The notes: generated by a model from the letters alone, not told the origin. A stretch of 64,000 bases of DNA from Oceanibaculum nanhaiense (GCF_002148795.1 NZ_MPOB01000009.1:1-64000); one strand, 5' to 3'; positions 1-9,835 are shown, counted from the stretch's first letter. Numbers and translations are program-made.

Positions 1-8
1 ATCACAGC

Positions 9-35
9 CGATTCCAGCCCCGCAAGCCGGAATCG
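9..35. repeat. Inverted repeat upstream of ftsB
   Basis: Arms CGATTCC (9-15) and GGAATCG (29-35) flank a 13-base loop and could form a short hairpin. No T-tract follows it, so a classical terminator is not supported. The rest of positions 1-165 shows no gene. A TTGACG hexamer at about 129-134 might belong to an ftsB promoter, but no convincing -10 is seen. Confidence 0.3.
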
Positions 36-165
36 CCAACCGACTCTGTCGACTCACAAACTCCCCGGACGGACACTGAGTCATTTCCGCAACAGGTTGA
101 TTCTTCTTAGCGAATCGATCCGGTTGCGCTTGACGGCATTGGAGTCGCTGTGATTCCATCGAGCC

Positions 166-579
166 ATGGACGCCATTCGTGAAATACGCCGCCGCGCGCG
201 ACATGCTGTAGGCCCGGTCTGCGGGGCGCTGCTGCTGGGCTATTTCGTCTATCACGCGGTGCAGGGCGAGCGCGGGCTGCTGGCCTGGCGCCAGGTTGAT
301 CAGCAGATTGCCGGGGCCGAGGCGACATTGGCCGAGGTGCAAACCGTTCATGAACGGCTGGCGCGCAAGGTGTCCCTGCTGGAACCCACCAGCATTGACC
401 CTGATATGCTGGATGAGCGGGCCAGGATCATGCTGAATCTTGTCCATGCCGATGAGCTGGTGGTTTTTGCTGCGTCTGCGAACGGTTTTTCTGTTACGCC
501 AGACTTGCCGCCAGCCCCAGACTTTCGCGCTGCAAAATCGATGGTCGCACAGGCGCCTGCCATCGCAAAAGCTGATTAA
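166..579 (+). CDS. ftsB: FtsB/DivIC-family cell division protein
   Basis: Probable septum-formation initiator (FtsB/DivIC family), a bitopic inner-membrane divisome protein that pairs with FtsL and FtsQ. The 137-residue product has a basic N-terminus (residues 1-13), one membrane segment at about 14-32, and a heptad-like coiled-coil region at about 35-75 ending in the family-typical segment around LDERARIMLNLVHADE. The tail after residue about 105 is low-complexity and Ala/Pro-rich. In alphaproteobacteria this gene commonly precedes the pdh operon, as here. The start ATG at 166 begins just before the basic cytoplasmic stub. Family assignment is from topology and context; sequence identity in this family is low. 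Confidence 0.85.
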   Translation: MDAIREIRRRARHAVGPVCGALLLGYFVYHAVQGERGLLAWRQVDQQIAGAEATLAEVQTVHERLARKVSLLEPTSIDPDMLDERARIMLNLVHADELVVFAASANGFSVTPDLPPAPDFRAAKSMVAQAPAIAKAD

Positions 580-606
580 CTGAATTTCAGTTAATTCACG
601 ATTTTT
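575..606 (+). terminator. AT-rich palindrome with T-tract after ftsB
   Basis: A perfect 10-1-10 inverted repeat at 575-595 (arms ATTAACTGAA and TTCAGTTAAT) overlaps the ftsB stop codon. It is followed after five bases by six T residues (601-606). The form is that of an intrinsic terminator for ftsB, but the stem is unusually A+T-rich for this GC-rich DNA, so an operator role for the pdh promoter region is also possible. Confidence 0.5.
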
Positions 607-813
607 TCAATATTTTCAATTTATTAAGACGCCCTTGATCGCATCGGGGGATTGCACTATTTCTTGCCCAGGTTCTGGGGGCGCCGATCAAGCAATTAGG
701 CTTGCCGGCAATTTCTCCTATATACTGGATGGTGATGGTTAATGGCTGTGATGCAGCCGGCCACCATCCAACGCATGAGCGCGATCATATGAGCGCGACT
801 GAAGGGAGGCGTT
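607..813 (+). promoter_or_regulatory. pdhA upstream region
   Basis: About 200 noncoding bases before pdhA. The A+T-rich patch at 605-630 stands out from its surroundings and could act as an UP-like element. TATACT lies at about 720-725, but I cannot pair it with a convincing -35 box. A strong ribosome binding site (GAAGGGAGG) precedes the pdhA ATG. Confidence 0.35.
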
Positions 814-1881
814 ATGGCTAGTACCAGCAGCAAAACCGGAACAAAAAGTGCTGCCAACCGCAGCACAGCCAGCCGCACGGCGACGAAAGCCAAGAGCACG
901 CCGGCCAAAGGCGCGCCAAAGGCGTCGCTCGACGAGCTGAAGCATCATTACCGCGAAATGCTGCTGATCCGCCGTTTCGAGGAGAAAGCGGGCCAGCTTT
1001 ACGGCATGGGCCTGATCGGCGGCTTCTGCCATCTCTATATCGGCCAGGAGGCCGTGGTGGTTGGCATGCAGGCCGCCATTGAGGATGGCGATTCGGTCGT
1101 CACCTCCTACCGCGACCACGGTCACATGCTGGCAACCGGTATGGAATCGCGCGGCGTGATGGCGGAGCTGACCGGCCGCAGCGGCGGCTATTCGCGCGGC
1201 AAGGGCGGCTCCATGCACATGTTCAGCCGCGAGAAGAATTTCTATGGCGGGCACGGCATCGTCGGTGCCCAGGTGCCGATCGGCACCGGCATCGCCTTCG
1301 CCAACCAGTATGAAGAGAATGACCGGGTCTGCCTCACCTATCTGGGCGATGGCGCGGTCAATCAGGGCCAGGTCTATGAGAGTTTCAACATGGCCGCCCT
1401 GTGGAAGCTGCCGGTCATCTACATCATCGAGAACAACCAGTATGGCATGGGCACCTCGGTGCAGCGCGCCGCCGCCGGACCTGACCTCGCGCATCGCGGC
1501 CATGCCTACGGCATTCCCGGCGAAGTCGTGGACGGCATGAATGTGCTGACCGTGAAGGAGGCCGGCGAGAAGGCCGTGGCCCATGCCCGCGCCGGCAAGG
1601 GGCCGTACATACTGGAGATGAAGACCTACCGCTATCGCGGCCACTCCATGTCCGATCCGGCCAAGTACCGGACCAAGGAGGAGGTCAACAAGATGCGGCA
1701 GGAACGCGACCCCATCGACAATGTGCGCAAGATGCTGCTCGACGCCGGCGCGGCCGAGGATGATCTGAAAATCATCGACCGCGAGGTGAAGGACATCGTG
1801 ACCGACGCCACCGATTTTGCACAGACCAGCCCGGAGCCCGATCCGTCCGAACTGTGGACCGACGTGCTGGTCGGGTCCTGA
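814..1881 (+). CDS. pdhA: Pyruvate dehydrogenase E1 component, alpha subunit
   Basis: Thiamine-diphosphate-dependent decarboxylating subunit of the pyruvate dehydrogenase complex (pyruvate to acetyl-CoA, NADH, CO2), acting with PdhB as an alpha2beta2 E1. The 355-residue length fits the heterotetrameric E1-alpha family. The ThDP/Mg-binding motif runs from GDGAVNQG (from about residue 178) to NN (207-208), and the conserved loop [15 protein letters not shown] lies near residue 275. The first 30 residues are Ala/Lys/Thr-rich and probably flexible. The ATG at 814 is preceded by a near-perfect Shine-Dalgarno (AAGGGAGG). First gene of the pdhA-pdhB-pdhC-lpd-lipA operon. Confidence 0.96.
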   Translation: MASTSSKTGTKSAANRSTASRTATKAKSTPAKGAPKASLDELKHHYREMLLIRRFEEKAGQLYGMGLIGGFCHLYIGQEAVVVGMQAAIEDGDSVVTSYRDHGHMLATGMESRGVMAELTGRSGGYSRGKGGSMHMFSREKNFYGGHGIVGAQVPIGTGIAFANQYEENDRVCLTYLGDGAVNQGQVYESFNMAALWKLPVIYIIENNQYGMGTSVQRAAAGPDLAHRGHAYGIPGEVVDGMNVLTVKEAGEKAVAHARAGKGPYILEMKTYRYRGHSMSDPAKYRTKEEVNKMRQERDPIDNVRKMLLDAGAAEDDLKIIDREVKDIVTDATDFAQTSPEPDPSELWTDVLVGS

Positions 1882-1948
1882 ACGCAATCCGAAGCTACAC
1901 TCTGCGGCCGGCGATCAAGGCGCTGCCGCGAAACAGGTGAGGGATATC

Positions 1949-3331
1949 ATGCCCATCGAGGTTCTGATGCCGGCGCTGTCGCCGACCATGACGGAAGGCA
2001 AACTGGCCAGCTGGCTGAAAAAAGAAGGCGATGCGGTCAAGGCCGGCGACGTGCTGGCCGAGATCGAGACCGACAAGGCGACCATGGAGGTTGAGGCGGT
2101 CGATGAGGGCACGCTCGGCAAGATCCTGGTCGAGGCGGGCACTGACGGGGTGGCGGTGAATACCCCCATCGCGATGCTGCTGGAGGAAGGCGAATCGGCC
2201 GAGGACGCAAAGGCTGCCCCCGCGCCGAAATCCGCCCCTGGGCCCGAGGCGAAGCAGGAGGCCCCCAAGGAAGAAGCCAAGGCACCGGCCGCGCCGGCCC
2301 AGCCGAAGGCCGCCGTGCCGGCCAGCGACGAGGATCGCTTTTTCGCCAATACCAGGACCCAGACCGTCCGCGAGGCGCTGCGCGACGCGATGGCCGAAGA
2401 GATGCGGCTCGACAAGAAGGTGTTCCTGCTGGGCGAGGAAGTCGCCCAGTATCAGGGCGCCTACAAGGTCAGCCAGGGGCTGCTGGACGAATTCGGCGCC
2501 AAGCGCGTCATCGATACGCCGATCACCGAGCAGGGCTTTGCTGGCCTAGCCACCGGTGCCGCCTTCAAGAAGCTGCGCCCGATCGTCGAGTTCATGACCT
2601 TCAACTTCGCCATGCAGGCGATTGACCAGATCATCAACTCGGCGGCCAAGACGCTCTACATGTCGGGCGGCCAGATGGGCTGCCCCATCGTGTTCCGCGG
2701 GCCGAACGGTGCAGCGTCGCGCGTCGCCGCGCAGCACAGCCAGTGCTATGCCTCCTGGTATGCGCATTGTCCGGGCCTGAAAGTGGTGTCTCCCTGGTCG
2801 GCAGCAGACGCCAAGGGCCTGCTGAAATCGGCGATTCGCGACGATAATCCGGTCATCTTCCTGGAGAACGAGCTGCTCTACGGCCAGAGCTTCGAGGTGC
2901 CGGAATCGGAAGAGTTTGTCGTGCCCATCGGTCGCGCCAAGGTGGTGCGCGCGGGCTCAGACGTGACCATCACCGCCTTCTCGATCATGGTCGGCCGGGC
3001 GCTTGAGGCGGCCGAGAAGCTGGCCGAGATCGGCATCGAGGCGGAGGTCATCGATCTGCGCACCATCCGGCCGCTGGATACCGAGACCATCATCAATTCG
3101 GTGAAGAAGACCAACCGTCTCGTTACCTGCGAGGAAGGCTGGCCCTATGCCGGCATCGGGTCCGAGCTGGCGGCGCTGATGATGGAGGAATGCTTCGACC
3201 ATCTGGACGCGCCGGTGAGGCGGGTTAGTGGTGCCGATGTGCCGCTGCCCTATGCCGCTAATCTGGAAAAGCTGGCGCTGCCGCAGGCAGAGCATATCAC
3301 CGAGGCGGCCAAGGCCGTCTGCTATCGCTGA
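1949..3331 (+). CDS. pdhB: Pyruvate dehydrogenase E1 component, beta subunit, with N-terminal lipoyl domain
   Basis: Beta subunit of heterotetrameric E1. In 460 residues it carries an N-terminal lipoyl domain (about 1-78, lipoyl-lysine K43 in ETDKATME), a flexible Ala/Pro/Glu/Lys linker (about 80-125), then the transketolase-like beta domain (from about 127, with [20 protein letters not shown]) and the transketolase C-terminal domain. An upstream in-frame start at 1817 would overlap pdhA; the ATG at 1949 is preferred because the protein then begins exactly like the PdhC lipoyl domain ([17 protein letters not shown]). A lipoyl domain fused to E1-beta is known in Zymomonas and rhizobia. It lies between pdhA and pdhC in one transcription unit. 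Confidence 0.96.
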   Translation: MPIEVLMPALSPTMTEGKLASWLKKEGDAVKAGDVLAEIETDKATMEVEAVDEGTLGKILVEAGTDGVAVNTPIAMLLEEGESAEDAKAAPAPKSAPGPEAKQEAPKEEAKAPAAPAQPKAAVPASDEDRFFANTRTQTVREALRDAMAEEMRLDKKVFLLGEEVAQYQGAYKVSQGLLDEFGAKRVIDTPITEQGFAGLATGAAFKKLRPIVEFMTFNFAMQAIDQIINSAAKTLYMSGGQMGCPIVFRGPNGAASRVAAQHSQCYASWYAHCPGLKVVSPWSAADAKGLLKSAIRDDNPVIFLENELLYGQSFEVPESEEFVVPIGRAKVVRAGSDVTITAFSIMVGRALEAAEKLAEIGIEAEVIDLRTIRPLDTETIINSVKKTNRLVTCEEGWPYAGIGSELAALMMEECFDHLDAPVRRVSGADVPLPYAANLEKLALPQAEHITEAAKAVCYR

Positions 3332-3371
3332 GCCAGCCCACGATAACGCCGGACGCTAAAGGGGAAACACC

Positions 3372-4712
3372 ATGCCGATCAAGGTTCTCATGCCGGCCCT
3401 GTCGCCGACCATGACAGAGGGTACGCTCGCCAAATGGCTGAAGAAGGAGGGCGACAGCGTCGCCTCCGGTGACGTCATTGCCGAGATCGAGACCGACAAG
3501 GCCACGATGGAGGTCGAGTCGGCCGATGAGGGCGTGCTCGGCAAGATTGTCGTGACGGACGGGACCGAGGGCGTGCCGGTGAACGAGATCATAGGCTGGC
3601 TGCTGGAGGAGGGCGAGGACGCCTCCGCCATCGACGCGGCGGGCGACGCCAAGCCGGCGCCGAAGCCGGAAGCCCCCAAGGAAGAGCCGAAGCCCGAGGC
3701 CCCTAAGGAAGCCCCAAAGACGGAAGCGCCCAAGGAAGCTCCGAAGGAGCCGGCGAAGCCTGCTGCTGCTTCCGGTGACAAGGGCGACCGCATCTTCGCC
3801 AGCCCGCTGGCCCGCCGCATGGCGGAGCAGGCCGGCCTTGATCTCGGCTCTGTGAGCGGTTCCGGGCCGAATGGCCGCATCGTGAAGGCCGATATCGAGT
3901 CCGCGCTGTCGAAGGGCACTGGCAAGGAGGCGGGCAAGGCCGCTGCGCCCGCACCGCAGGCCGCTGCCGCGCCATCTGGTGGGGCAGCACTGCCGCAGAG
4001 CCAGCCGGACGTGCCGGGCCTGCCCTCCTATACCGAGGTGCCGAACAGCTCCATGCGCAAGGTCATCGCCAAGCGCCTGATGGAGTCGAAGCTGACCGCG
4101 CCGCATTTCTACCTGACCATCGATTGCGAGATCGACAGGCTGCTCGCCGTGCGCAAGGAGCTGAACGAGAAGGCCGGCGACAGCGGCTACAAGCTGTCGG
4201 TCAACGATCTCATCATCCGCGCCAGCGCGCTGGCGCTGAAGAAGGTCCCGGCGGCCAACGCCACCTGGACCGAAAGCGCTATCCGCATCTACGACCAGGT
4301 CGATATCTCGGTCGCCGTCGCCATCGATGACGGGCTGATCACCCCGGTGATCCGCGATGCCGGCTCCAAGGGGCTGATCGAGATTTCCGCCGAGATGAAG
4401 GATCTGGCAAAGCGGGCGCGTGATCGCAAGCTGAAGCCCGAGGAATTCCAGGGCGGCACTTTCTCGATCTCCAACCTCGGCATGTTCGGCATCAAGGATT
4501 TCGCCGCCGTCATCAACCCGCCGCAGGGCGCCATCCTGGCGGTCGGTGCGGGCGAGCAGCGGCCGGTGGTGAAGGACGGCGCGCTGGCCATCGCCACGGT
4601 GATGAGCTGCACCCTGTCGGTCGATCACCGCGTGGTCGATGGCGCGGTCGGGGCGGAGTTCCTCTCCGTCTTCAAGAAGCTGATCGAAGACCCGATGACG
4701 ATGCTGCTGTAA
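3372..4712 (+). CDS. pdhC: Dihydrolipoamide acetyltransferase (E2) of pyruvate dehydrogenase
   Basis: Core acetyltransferase of the pyruvate dehydrogenase complex, moving the acetyl group from lipoamide to CoA. The 446-residue protein has one lipoyl domain (1-78, K43), a linker of repeated Lys-Pro-Glu-Ala units (about 85-130), a peripheral-subunit-binding domain (about 137-178, around SPLARRMAEQAGLDL), a second Ala/Pro linker, and the catalytic domain (about 215-446) with the signature DHRVVDG (His419). Its lipoyl domain is nearly identical to that of the preceding pdhB product, suggesting recent duplication or conversion between neighbours. The ribosome binding site AAAGGGGAAA precedes the ATG. 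Confidence 0.96.
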   Translation: MPIKVLMPALSPTMTEGTLAKWLKKEGDSVASGDVIAEIETDKATMEVESADEGVLGKIVVTDGTEGVPVNEIIGWLLEEGEDASAIDAAGDAKPAPKPEAPKEEPKPEAPKEAPKTEAPKEAPKEPAKPAAASGDKGDRIFASPLARRMAEQAGLDLGSVSGSGPNGRIVKADIESALSKGTGKEAGKAAAPAPQAAAAPSGGAALPQSQPDVPGLPSYTEVPNSSMRKVIAKRLMESKLTAPHFYLTIDCEIDRLLAVRKELNEKAGDSGYKLSVNDLIIRASALALKKVPAANATWTESAIRIYDQVDISVAVAIDDGLITPVIRDAGSKGLIEISAEMKDLAKRARDRKLKPEEFQGGTFSISNLGMFGIKDFAAVINPPQGAILAVGAGEQRPVVKDGALAIATVMSCTLSVDHRVVDGAVGAEFLSVFKKLIEDPMTMLL

Positions 4713-4734
4713 GGTGGCAGGAAGGGAGACCGAC

Positions 4735-6150
4735 ATGGCCGATACCTCATTCGACCTCATCGTCGTCGGCGGCGGGCCGGGCGGCTACGTCGCCGCCATC
4801 CGCGCGGCGCAGCTTGGCATGAAGACGGCGCTGGTCGAGCGTGAGCATCTGGGCGGCATCTGCCTGAACTGGGGCTGCATCCCGACCAAGGCGCTGCTGC
4901 GCTCCTCCGAGGTCAAGCACATGCTCGACCATCTGGGCGATTACGGCTTCTCCGCCAAGGATATCAGCTTCGACGTGAAGAAGGTGGTGGAGCGCTCCCG
5001 CAAGGTGGCGGCGCAGCTTTCCGGCGGCGTGAAGCACCTGTTGAAGAAGAACAAGGTCACCGTGTTCGACGGTTCGGCGAAGCTCGACGGCACCGCCGGC
5101 GGGCAGCGCAAGATCGCCGTGACCGGCAAGGACGGCAAGAAGACCGCCGACCTGACCGCGAAGAATGTGATTCTGGCCACCGGCGCGCGGGCGCGTTCCC
5201 TGCCGGGGCTGGAAGCGGACGGCAAGCTGGTCTGGACCTACAAGGAAGCGATGGTGCCGGAGACCATGCCGAAATCGCTGCTGGTCGTCGGCTCGGGCGC
5301 CATCGGCATCGAATTCGCCAGCTTCTACAAGGATATGGGTGCGGAGGTCACGGTCGTCGAAGTGATGGACCGTATTCTGCCGGTGGAGGATGAGGAAATC
5401 TCCGCCTTCGCCCGCAAGGCGCTGGAAAAGCAGGGCATGAAGATCATCACCTCGGCCGGGGTGGAGGCGCTGAAGAAGGGCCAGAACAACGTCACCGCGA
5501 CCATCAAGGCCGGCGGTAAGACCAGCGACATCACGGTGGACCGGGTGATCCTGGCCGTCGGCATCGTCGGCAATGTCGAGAATCTGGGCCTCGACGGCAC
5601 CAAGGTGAAGGTGGAGAAGACGCATATCGTCACCGACCCCTACAGCGCCACCGGCGAGCCGGGTGTCTATGCCATCGGCGATCTGACCGGCCCGCCCTGG
5701 CTGGCGCACAAGGCCAGCCATGAGGGCGTGATCTGTGTCGAGAAGATCGCCGGGCTGAAAGATGTCCACCCGCTGGATACCGCGAACATCCCCGGCTGCA
5801 CCTATTGCCGTCCGCAGGTCGCCAGCGTCGGCATGACCGAGGCCAAGGCGAAGGCGGCGGGCCACGAGGTGAAGGTCGGGCGCTTCCCCTTCATGGGCAA
5901 TGGCAAGGCCATCGCGCTGGGTGAACCCGAGGGTCTGGTGAAGACCGTGTTCGACGCCAAGACCGGTGAATTGCTGGGTGCGCATATGATCGGCGCGGAA
6001 GTGACCGAGCTGATCCAGGGCTATACCATCGCCCGCACGCTGGAGAGTACGGAGGCGGAGCTGATGCACACCGTCTTCCCGCATCCGACGCTGTCCGAGA
6101 TGATGCACGAATCCGTGCTTGACGCTTACGGCCGGGTTATCCACTTCTAG
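4735..6150 (+). CDS. lpd: Dihydrolipoamide dehydrogenase (E3)
   Basis: FAD-dependent disulfide oxidoreductase that reoxidises dihydrolipoamide with NAD+ in 2-oxoacid dehydrogenase complexes. The 471-residue length is typical. FAD-binding GGGPGG lies near residues 12-17, the redox disulfide is C43/C48 (GGICLNWGCIP), the NAD-binding GSGAIGIEFA is central, and the C-terminal catalytic His-Glu dyad lies in HPTLSE (H450, E455). An earlier in-frame ATG at 4714 exists, but 4735 has the better Shine-Dalgarno (GAAGGGAG) and yields the standard N-terminus. It follows pdhC closely and is the E3 dedicated to this operon. No lipoyl domain is fused at its N-terminus. Confidence 0.96.
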   Translation: MADTSFDLIVVGGGPGGYVAAIRAAQLGMKTALVEREHLGGICLNWGCIPTKALLRSSEVKHMLDHLGDYGFSAKDISFDVKKVVERSRKVAAQLSGGVKHLLKKNKVTVFDGSAKLDGTAGGQRKIAVTGKDGKKTADLTAKNVILATGARARSLPGLEADGKLVWTYKEAMVPETMPKSLLVVGSGAIGIEFASFYKDMGAEVTVVEVMDRILPVEDEEISAFARKALEKQGMKIITSAGVEALKKGQNNVTATIKAGGKTSDITVDRVILAVGIVGNVENLGLDGTKVKVEKTHIVTDPYSATGEPGVYAIGDLTGPPWLAHKASHEGVICVEKIAGLKDVHPLDTANIPGCTYCRPQVASVGMTEAKAKAAGHEVKVGRFPFMGNGKAIALGEPEGLVKTVFDAKTGELLGAHMIGAEVTELIQGYTIARTLESTEAELMHTVFPHPTLSEMMHESVLDAYGRVIHF

Positions 6151-6180
6151 GGTCTGGCTCCGAAATAAGGATATAGCCTC

Positions 6181-7152
6181 ATGAGTTCCGTGGAGGTGAA
6201 ACCGGTGGTCCGCCATCCGGAAAAGGCCCACCGTCCGGACAATCCCGTGCAGCGCCGCAAGCCGGAATGGCTGCGCGTGAAGGCGCCGGTCTCGAAGGAG
6301 TACAACGAGACACGGCAGCTGATGCGCACGCTCAACCTCGTGACCGTGTGCGAGGAAGCGGCCTGCCCGAATATCGGCGAATGCTGGAAGAAGAAGCACG
6401 CCACCTTCATGATCCTGGGCAGCGTGTGCACCCGCGCCTGCGCCTTCTGCAACGTCGCCACCGGCATGCCGGACAAGCTGGACCCGCATGAGCCCGACAA
6501 TATTGCGGTGGCGGTCGGCAAGCTGGGGCTGGAGCATGTCGTCATCACCTCGGTGGACCGCGACGATCTGCCGGATGGGGGGGCGGCGCATTTCGCGCGC
6601 GTCATCCAGCGGCTGCGCGAGGAAGCGCCGGGCACCACCATCGAGATTCTGACGCCGGACTTCCTGCGCAAGGAGGGCGCGCTGGAGGTGGTGGTCGCGG
6701 CCAAGCCGGACGTGTTCAACCACAATCTGGAAACCGTGCCGCGGCTCTACCCGTCGATCCGGCCCGGTGCCCGCTATTTCCACTCGCTGCGCCTGCTCGA
6801 CCGGGTGAAGGAACTGGACCCGTCGATCTTCACCAAGTCCGGCATCATGGTCGGCCTCGGTGAGACGGCGGAGGAGGTGGCGCAGGTGATGGACGATCTG
6901 CGCAGCGCCGATGTCGATTTCATCACCATCGGCCAGTATCTGCAGCCGACGCCGAAGCATGCGGCGGTGGACCGCTTCGTCACGCCGGACGAGTTCAAGG
7001 CCTATGAGCGCAAGGCTTATTCCAAGGGCTTCCTGATGGTCTCGGCCTCGCCGCTGACACGCTCCTCGCATCATGCCGGCGATGATTTCCAGCGCCTGCG
7101 CGCGGCGCGCGAGGCGAAGCTGACGGCCCAGGCCGTTCCCGCCGCCGAGTAG
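6181..7152 (+). CDS. lipA: Lipoyl synthase
   Basis: Radical-SAM enzyme inserting two sulfurs into protein-bound octanoyl groups to make lipoyl groups. The 323-residue protein carries the auxiliary [4Fe-4S] cluster motif CX4CX5C (C57, C62, C68) and the radical-SAM motif CX3CX2C (C83, C87, C90). The RSSHHA segment near the C-terminus supplies the serine ligand characteristic of the family. It is the last clear member of the pdh operon, so lipoyl-group synthesis is co-expressed with two lipoylated subunits (PdhB and PdhC). Confidence 0.96.
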   Translation: MSSVEVKPVVRHPEKAHRPDNPVQRRKPEWLRVKAPVSKEYNETRQLMRTLNLVTVCEEAACPNIGECWKKKHATFMILGSVCTRACAFCNVATGMPDKLDPHEPDNIAVAVGKLGLEHVVITSVDRDDLPDGGAAHFARVIQRLREEAPGTTIEILTPDFLRKEGALEVVVAAKPDVFNHNLETVPRLYPSIRPGARYFHSLRLLDRVKELDPSIFTKSGIMVGLGETAEEVAQVMDDLRSADVDFITIGQYLQPTPKHAAVDRFVTPDEFKAYERKAYSKGFLMVSASPLTRSSHHAGDDFQRLRAAREAKLTAQAVPAAE

Positions 7153-7162
7153 CCGAGCCTCA

Positions 7163-7648
7163 ATGCCGACACACGCGGAACAGCGCGTCCTGCCCTACGC
7201 GCCGCAGAAGCTTTTCGATCTGGTCGCGGATGTGGAGCGCTATCCGGAATTCCTGCCCTGGTGCCTGGGCGCGCGCATCCGCAAGCGCGAGCCGGCGCTG
7301 CTGGTCGCCGACCTGATCATCGGTTTCAAGATGGTGCGGGAACGCTTCACCTCGCGCGTGGCGCTCGACCAGCCGGGCATGCGGATTGACGTCACCTATA
7401 CGGAAGGCCCGTTCAAGTATCTGAACAATCACTGGATTTTCCTGCCGGCCGAAGGCGCGGGCGAGGGCGGCGGCGAGGGTTGCCTCATCGACTTCTATGT
7501 CGATTTCGAGTTCCGCTCGGTCTTGCTGCAGAAGATGATGTCGGTGCTGTTCAACGAGGCGGTCCGGCGCATGGTCGGCGCTTTCGAGACTCGCGCCCAT
7601 GCGCTCTATGGCGAGGCGGCGGGGCCTGCAAACCCTTCAGCCGACTGA
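7163..7648 (+). CDS. COQ10/RatA-like START-domain protein
   Basis: A 161-residue single-domain protein of the polyketide cyclase/START (SRPBCC) superfamily, COQ10/RatA branch. Hallmarks are the N-terminal PYAPQKLFDLVADVERYPEF region and the C-terminal helix with LFNEAVRRMVGAFE. Mitochondrial Coq10 binds ubiquinone and supports respiration. The E. coli relative RatA was described as a ribosome-association inhibitor, but no antitoxin partner is present here, so the toxin label should not be carried over. It starts 10 bases after lipA and is probably cotranscribed with it. A role with respiratory quinone is inferred from family and operon. Confidence 0.85.
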   Translation: MPTHAEQRVLPYAPQKLFDLVADVERYPEFLPWCLGARIRKREPALLVADLIIGFKMVRERFTSRVALDQPGMRIDVTYTEGPFKYLNNHWIFLPAEGAGEGGGEGCLIDFYVDFEFRSVLLQKMMSVLFNEAVRRMVGAFETRAHALYGEAAGPANPSAD

Positions 7649-7649
7649 T

Positions 7650-8174
7650 TCAGGGCGCTTCAGGTTTTCTTTCCCTCGGTCGAACCGCCGCGTCGATCAT
7701 CGCCAGCGCCTTCTCCACCGTGGCCCGGCGCACCGCACTGCGGTCGCCGGGGAAGACTTCGTGATGGGCGGCGGTCTCCGCACCCGTGCGGGCGACGGCG
7801 AAATGAACCAGCCCGACCGGCTTCGTGGCTGTGCCGCCGCCGGGGCCGGCAACGCCGGTGACGGCGACCGCGATATCGGCGCGGGACCGGGCCAGCGCGC
7901 CCTCGGCCATGGCGCGGGCAACCGCCTCGCTGACCGCGCCTTGCTGGGCGATCAGCGCCGGATCGACACCCAGCATCTCCGCCTTCGCCTCGTTGGAATA
8001 GGTGACGAAGCCGCGATCCACCACGGCGGAGGAACCGGCGATCTCGGTCAGCGTGCCGGCGATCAGCCCGCCGGTGCAGGATTCCGCCGTGGCGAGCATG
8101 AAACCTGCTTTCTTGCAGCGGTCCAGCAGGGCGGCGGCCTGGGCCTGAAGATCGGCGGGAAGCATCGCAGTCAC
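7650..8174 (-). CDS. pncC: Nicotinamide-nucleotide amidohydrolase (CinA C-terminal domain)
   Basis: A 174-residue stand-alone CinA C-terminal domain, probably nicotinamide mononucleotide deamidase (PncC), which converts NMN to nicotinic acid mononucleotide in NAD recycling. Diagnostic sequence includes [13 protein letters not shown] near residue 28, the [12 protein letters not shown] segment and GVAGPGGGT. The larger CinA N-terminal (molybdopterin-binding-like) domain is absent. It is convergent with the preceding COQ10-like gene and forms a tight minus-strand operon with pgpA and ispDF, overlapping the pgpA stop by four bases. Confidence 0.9.
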   Translation of the reverse strand: MTAMLPADLQAQAAALLDRCKKAGFMLATAESCTGGLIAGTLTEIAGSSAVVDRGFVTYSNEAKAEMLGVDPALIAQQGAVSEAVARAMAEGALARSRADIAVAVTGVAGPGGGTATKPVGLVHFAVARTGAETAAHHEVFPGDRSAVRRATVEKALAMIDAAVRPRERKPEAP

Positions 8175-8632
8175 CAGAAGAAATGGACGATCAGGGCGGC
8201 GACCATCATGCCATAAAGCCCTGCCAGCACGTCATCCGCCATGATGCCAAAGCCGCCGGTCAGTTTTCTGTCGGCGAGTGAGACCGGCCAGGGCTTGGCG
8301 ATGTCGAACAGCCGGAACAGCGCGAAACCGATGGCATAGGCCAGCGGGTCGAGCGGCAGCACGGCCAATACCATCCATTGTCCCACCACCTCGTCGATGA
8401 CGGCGGATCCGGGGTCCTTGCGGCCGATCCCTCCGGCATAGGCGGCACTCGCCCAGCAGCCGATGGGGAACAGCAGCGCAGCCGCCGCCAGCAGCGTCAG
8501 CGGGCCGAACTGATCCGCGATCAGCCAGGCGAGGGGCAGGGCGGCCAGCGATCCCCAGGTGCCCGGTGCCTTCGGGATACGCCCGACCCAGAACCAGGTG
8601 GCCAGGATATAGGCCGGGTGAAACGGACTCAT
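8171..8632 (-). CDS. pgpA: Phosphatidylglycerophosphatase A
   Basis: Inner-membrane phosphatase that dephosphorylates phosphatidylglycerol phosphate to phosphatidylglycerol. The protein has 153 residues with several hydrophobic segments. Family motifs are an N-terminal segment around [30 protein letters not shown] in the middle, and a final [14 protein letters not shown] region. The reading frame continues upstream within ispDF; the ATG at 8632 is chosen because it overlaps the ispDF stop by four bases (translational coupling) and begins right before the conserved domain. Confidence 0.92.
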   Translation of the reverse strand: MSPFHPAYILATWFWVGRIPKAPGTWGSLAALPLAWLIADQFGPLTLLAAAALLFPIGCWASAAYAGGIGRKDPGSAVIDEVVGQWMVLAVLPLDPLAYAIGFALFRLFDIAKPWPVSLADRKLTGGFGIMADDVLAGLYGMMVAALIVHFFW

Positions 8633-9786
8633 GTGCGCGGCAGTTCGACGGTTGCCATGGCCTGCGCGGCGATGCCCTCGCGCCGGCCGGTGAAACCCAG
8701 TTGCTCGGTTGTGGTCGCCTTCACGCTGACCCGGTCTGCGGCGAGGCCAAGAATCTCCGCGATCCGTGCGGTCATGGCTTCCCGGTATGGACCGACCTTG
8801 GGGCGCTCGCAGATCAGCGTCACATCGACATGGACAATCCGCCCGCCCTTTGCCGCCACCAGCTCGGCCGCATGGGCAAGAAACCGGTCGGAGGAGGCGC
8901 CCTTCCATTGCGGGTCGCTTGGCGGGAAATGCTGGCCGATATCGCCGGCGGCGATGCAGCCCAGCAGCGCATCGGTCAGTGCGTGCAGTCCGACATCGGC
9001 GTCGGAATGGCCCTCCAGCCCGCGCTCATGCGGCACGGCGACGCCGCACAGTATCACATGGTCGCCGGCGTTGGCGAAGCGGTGCACGTCGAAGCCGCCG
9101 GCGCTGCGGGTCTCGAAGGCAGCACCCAGAAGGGTTTCGGCGCGCATCAGGTCCTCCGCCGTGGTGATCTTGAAATTCTTCTCGGTGCCCGGCACCAGCG
9201 CGACCGTCTGGCCTGCCGCCTCCAGCAGCGATGCATCGTCGGTCAGCTCCTGCCCGGCCAGTGCTCGGTGCGCCGCCAGTATATCGGCAAAGCGGAAGCC
9301 CTGCGGCGTCTGCGCGCGATACAGGCCGCCGCGCGGCACCGTCGCGGCGATTCGGGCGCCCTCGGCGCGCTTCAGCGTGTCGGCGACGGCAAGGGCGGGG
9401 ATGGCGCCGGGATGCTCCTTCAGCGCCGCCAGAACGGCGTCGATGGTCGCGGGGGCGGTGAAGGGCCGGGCGGCGTCCTGGATCAGCACCAGATCGGGTG
9501 CAGCTGCGGAGAGCGCTTCCAGACCCAGCCGCACGCTGTCCTGCCGCGTCGCCCCGCCGGCAATCGGCTCGCCAAGGCTGAGATCGCCCACTGCCTGATC
9601 GTAGAGATTGCGGTCGTCGGGATGAATGACCACGCGCACAGCATCGATGCCGGGATGTGCCAGGAACCGCGCCACCGTATGGCGCAGCACCGGTTGCCCG
9701 GCCAGCGGCAGATATTGCTTTGGCAGGCTGCCGCCGAGGCGGTGGCCGCGTCCGGCGGCGACAATGAGGGCGATGGTCTTCGACAT
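8629..9786 (-). CDS. ispDF: Bifunctional IspD/IspF isoprenoid synthesis enzyme
   Basis: Fusion of 2-C-methyl-D-erythritol 4-phosphate cytidylyltransferase (IspD, residues about 1-225) and 2-C-methyl-D-erythritol 2,4-cyclodiphosphate synthase (IspF, about 230-385), two non-consecutive steps of the MEP isoprenoid pathway. IspD shows the nucleotide-binding motif [16 protein letters not shown]. IspF shows the metal-site motif FDVHRF and the segment [18 protein letters not shown]. IspDF fusions are common in alphaproteobacteria. First gene of the ispDF-pgpA-pncC operon. Confidence 0.95.
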   Translation of the reverse strand: MSKTIALIVAAGRGHRLGGSLPKQYLPLAGQPVLRHTVARFLAHPGIDAVRVVIHPDDRNLYDQAVGDLSLGEPIAGGATRQDSVRLGLEALSAAAPDLVLIQDAARPFTAPATIDAVLAALKEHPGAIPALAVADTLKRAEGARIAATVPRGGLYRAQTPQGFRFADILAAHRALAGQELTDDASLLEAAGQTVALVPGTEKNFKITTAEDLMRAETLLGAAFETRSAGGFDVHRFANAGDHVILCGVAVPHERGLEGHSDADVGLHALTDALLGCIAAGDIGQHFPPSDPQWKGASSDRFLAHAAELVAAKGGRIVHVDVTLICERPKVGPYREAMTARIAEILGLAADRVSVKATTTEQLGFTGRREGIAAQAMATVELPRT

Positions 9787-9835
9787 GCGCCGGAGCCTAT
9801 GCCGGCGCGGCCGGAATTTCCACCGCGATGCGCTG

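Noticed and set aside
739-1887. Long minus-strand open frame opposite pdhA
   Set aside because: Antisense shadow of a highly conserved gene in GC-rich DNA; His/Ala/Gly/Leu-rich composition with no motif.
4747-7074. 775-codon minus-strand frame opposite lpd and lipA
   Set aside because: Spans two well-supported genes on the other strand; composition typical of an antisense frame.
7163-7648. Reading the COQ10/RatA-like protein as a toxin of a toxin-antitoxin pair
   Set aside because: No antitoxin gene adjoins it; it follows lipA in the pdh operon and fits the COQ10-type START family.
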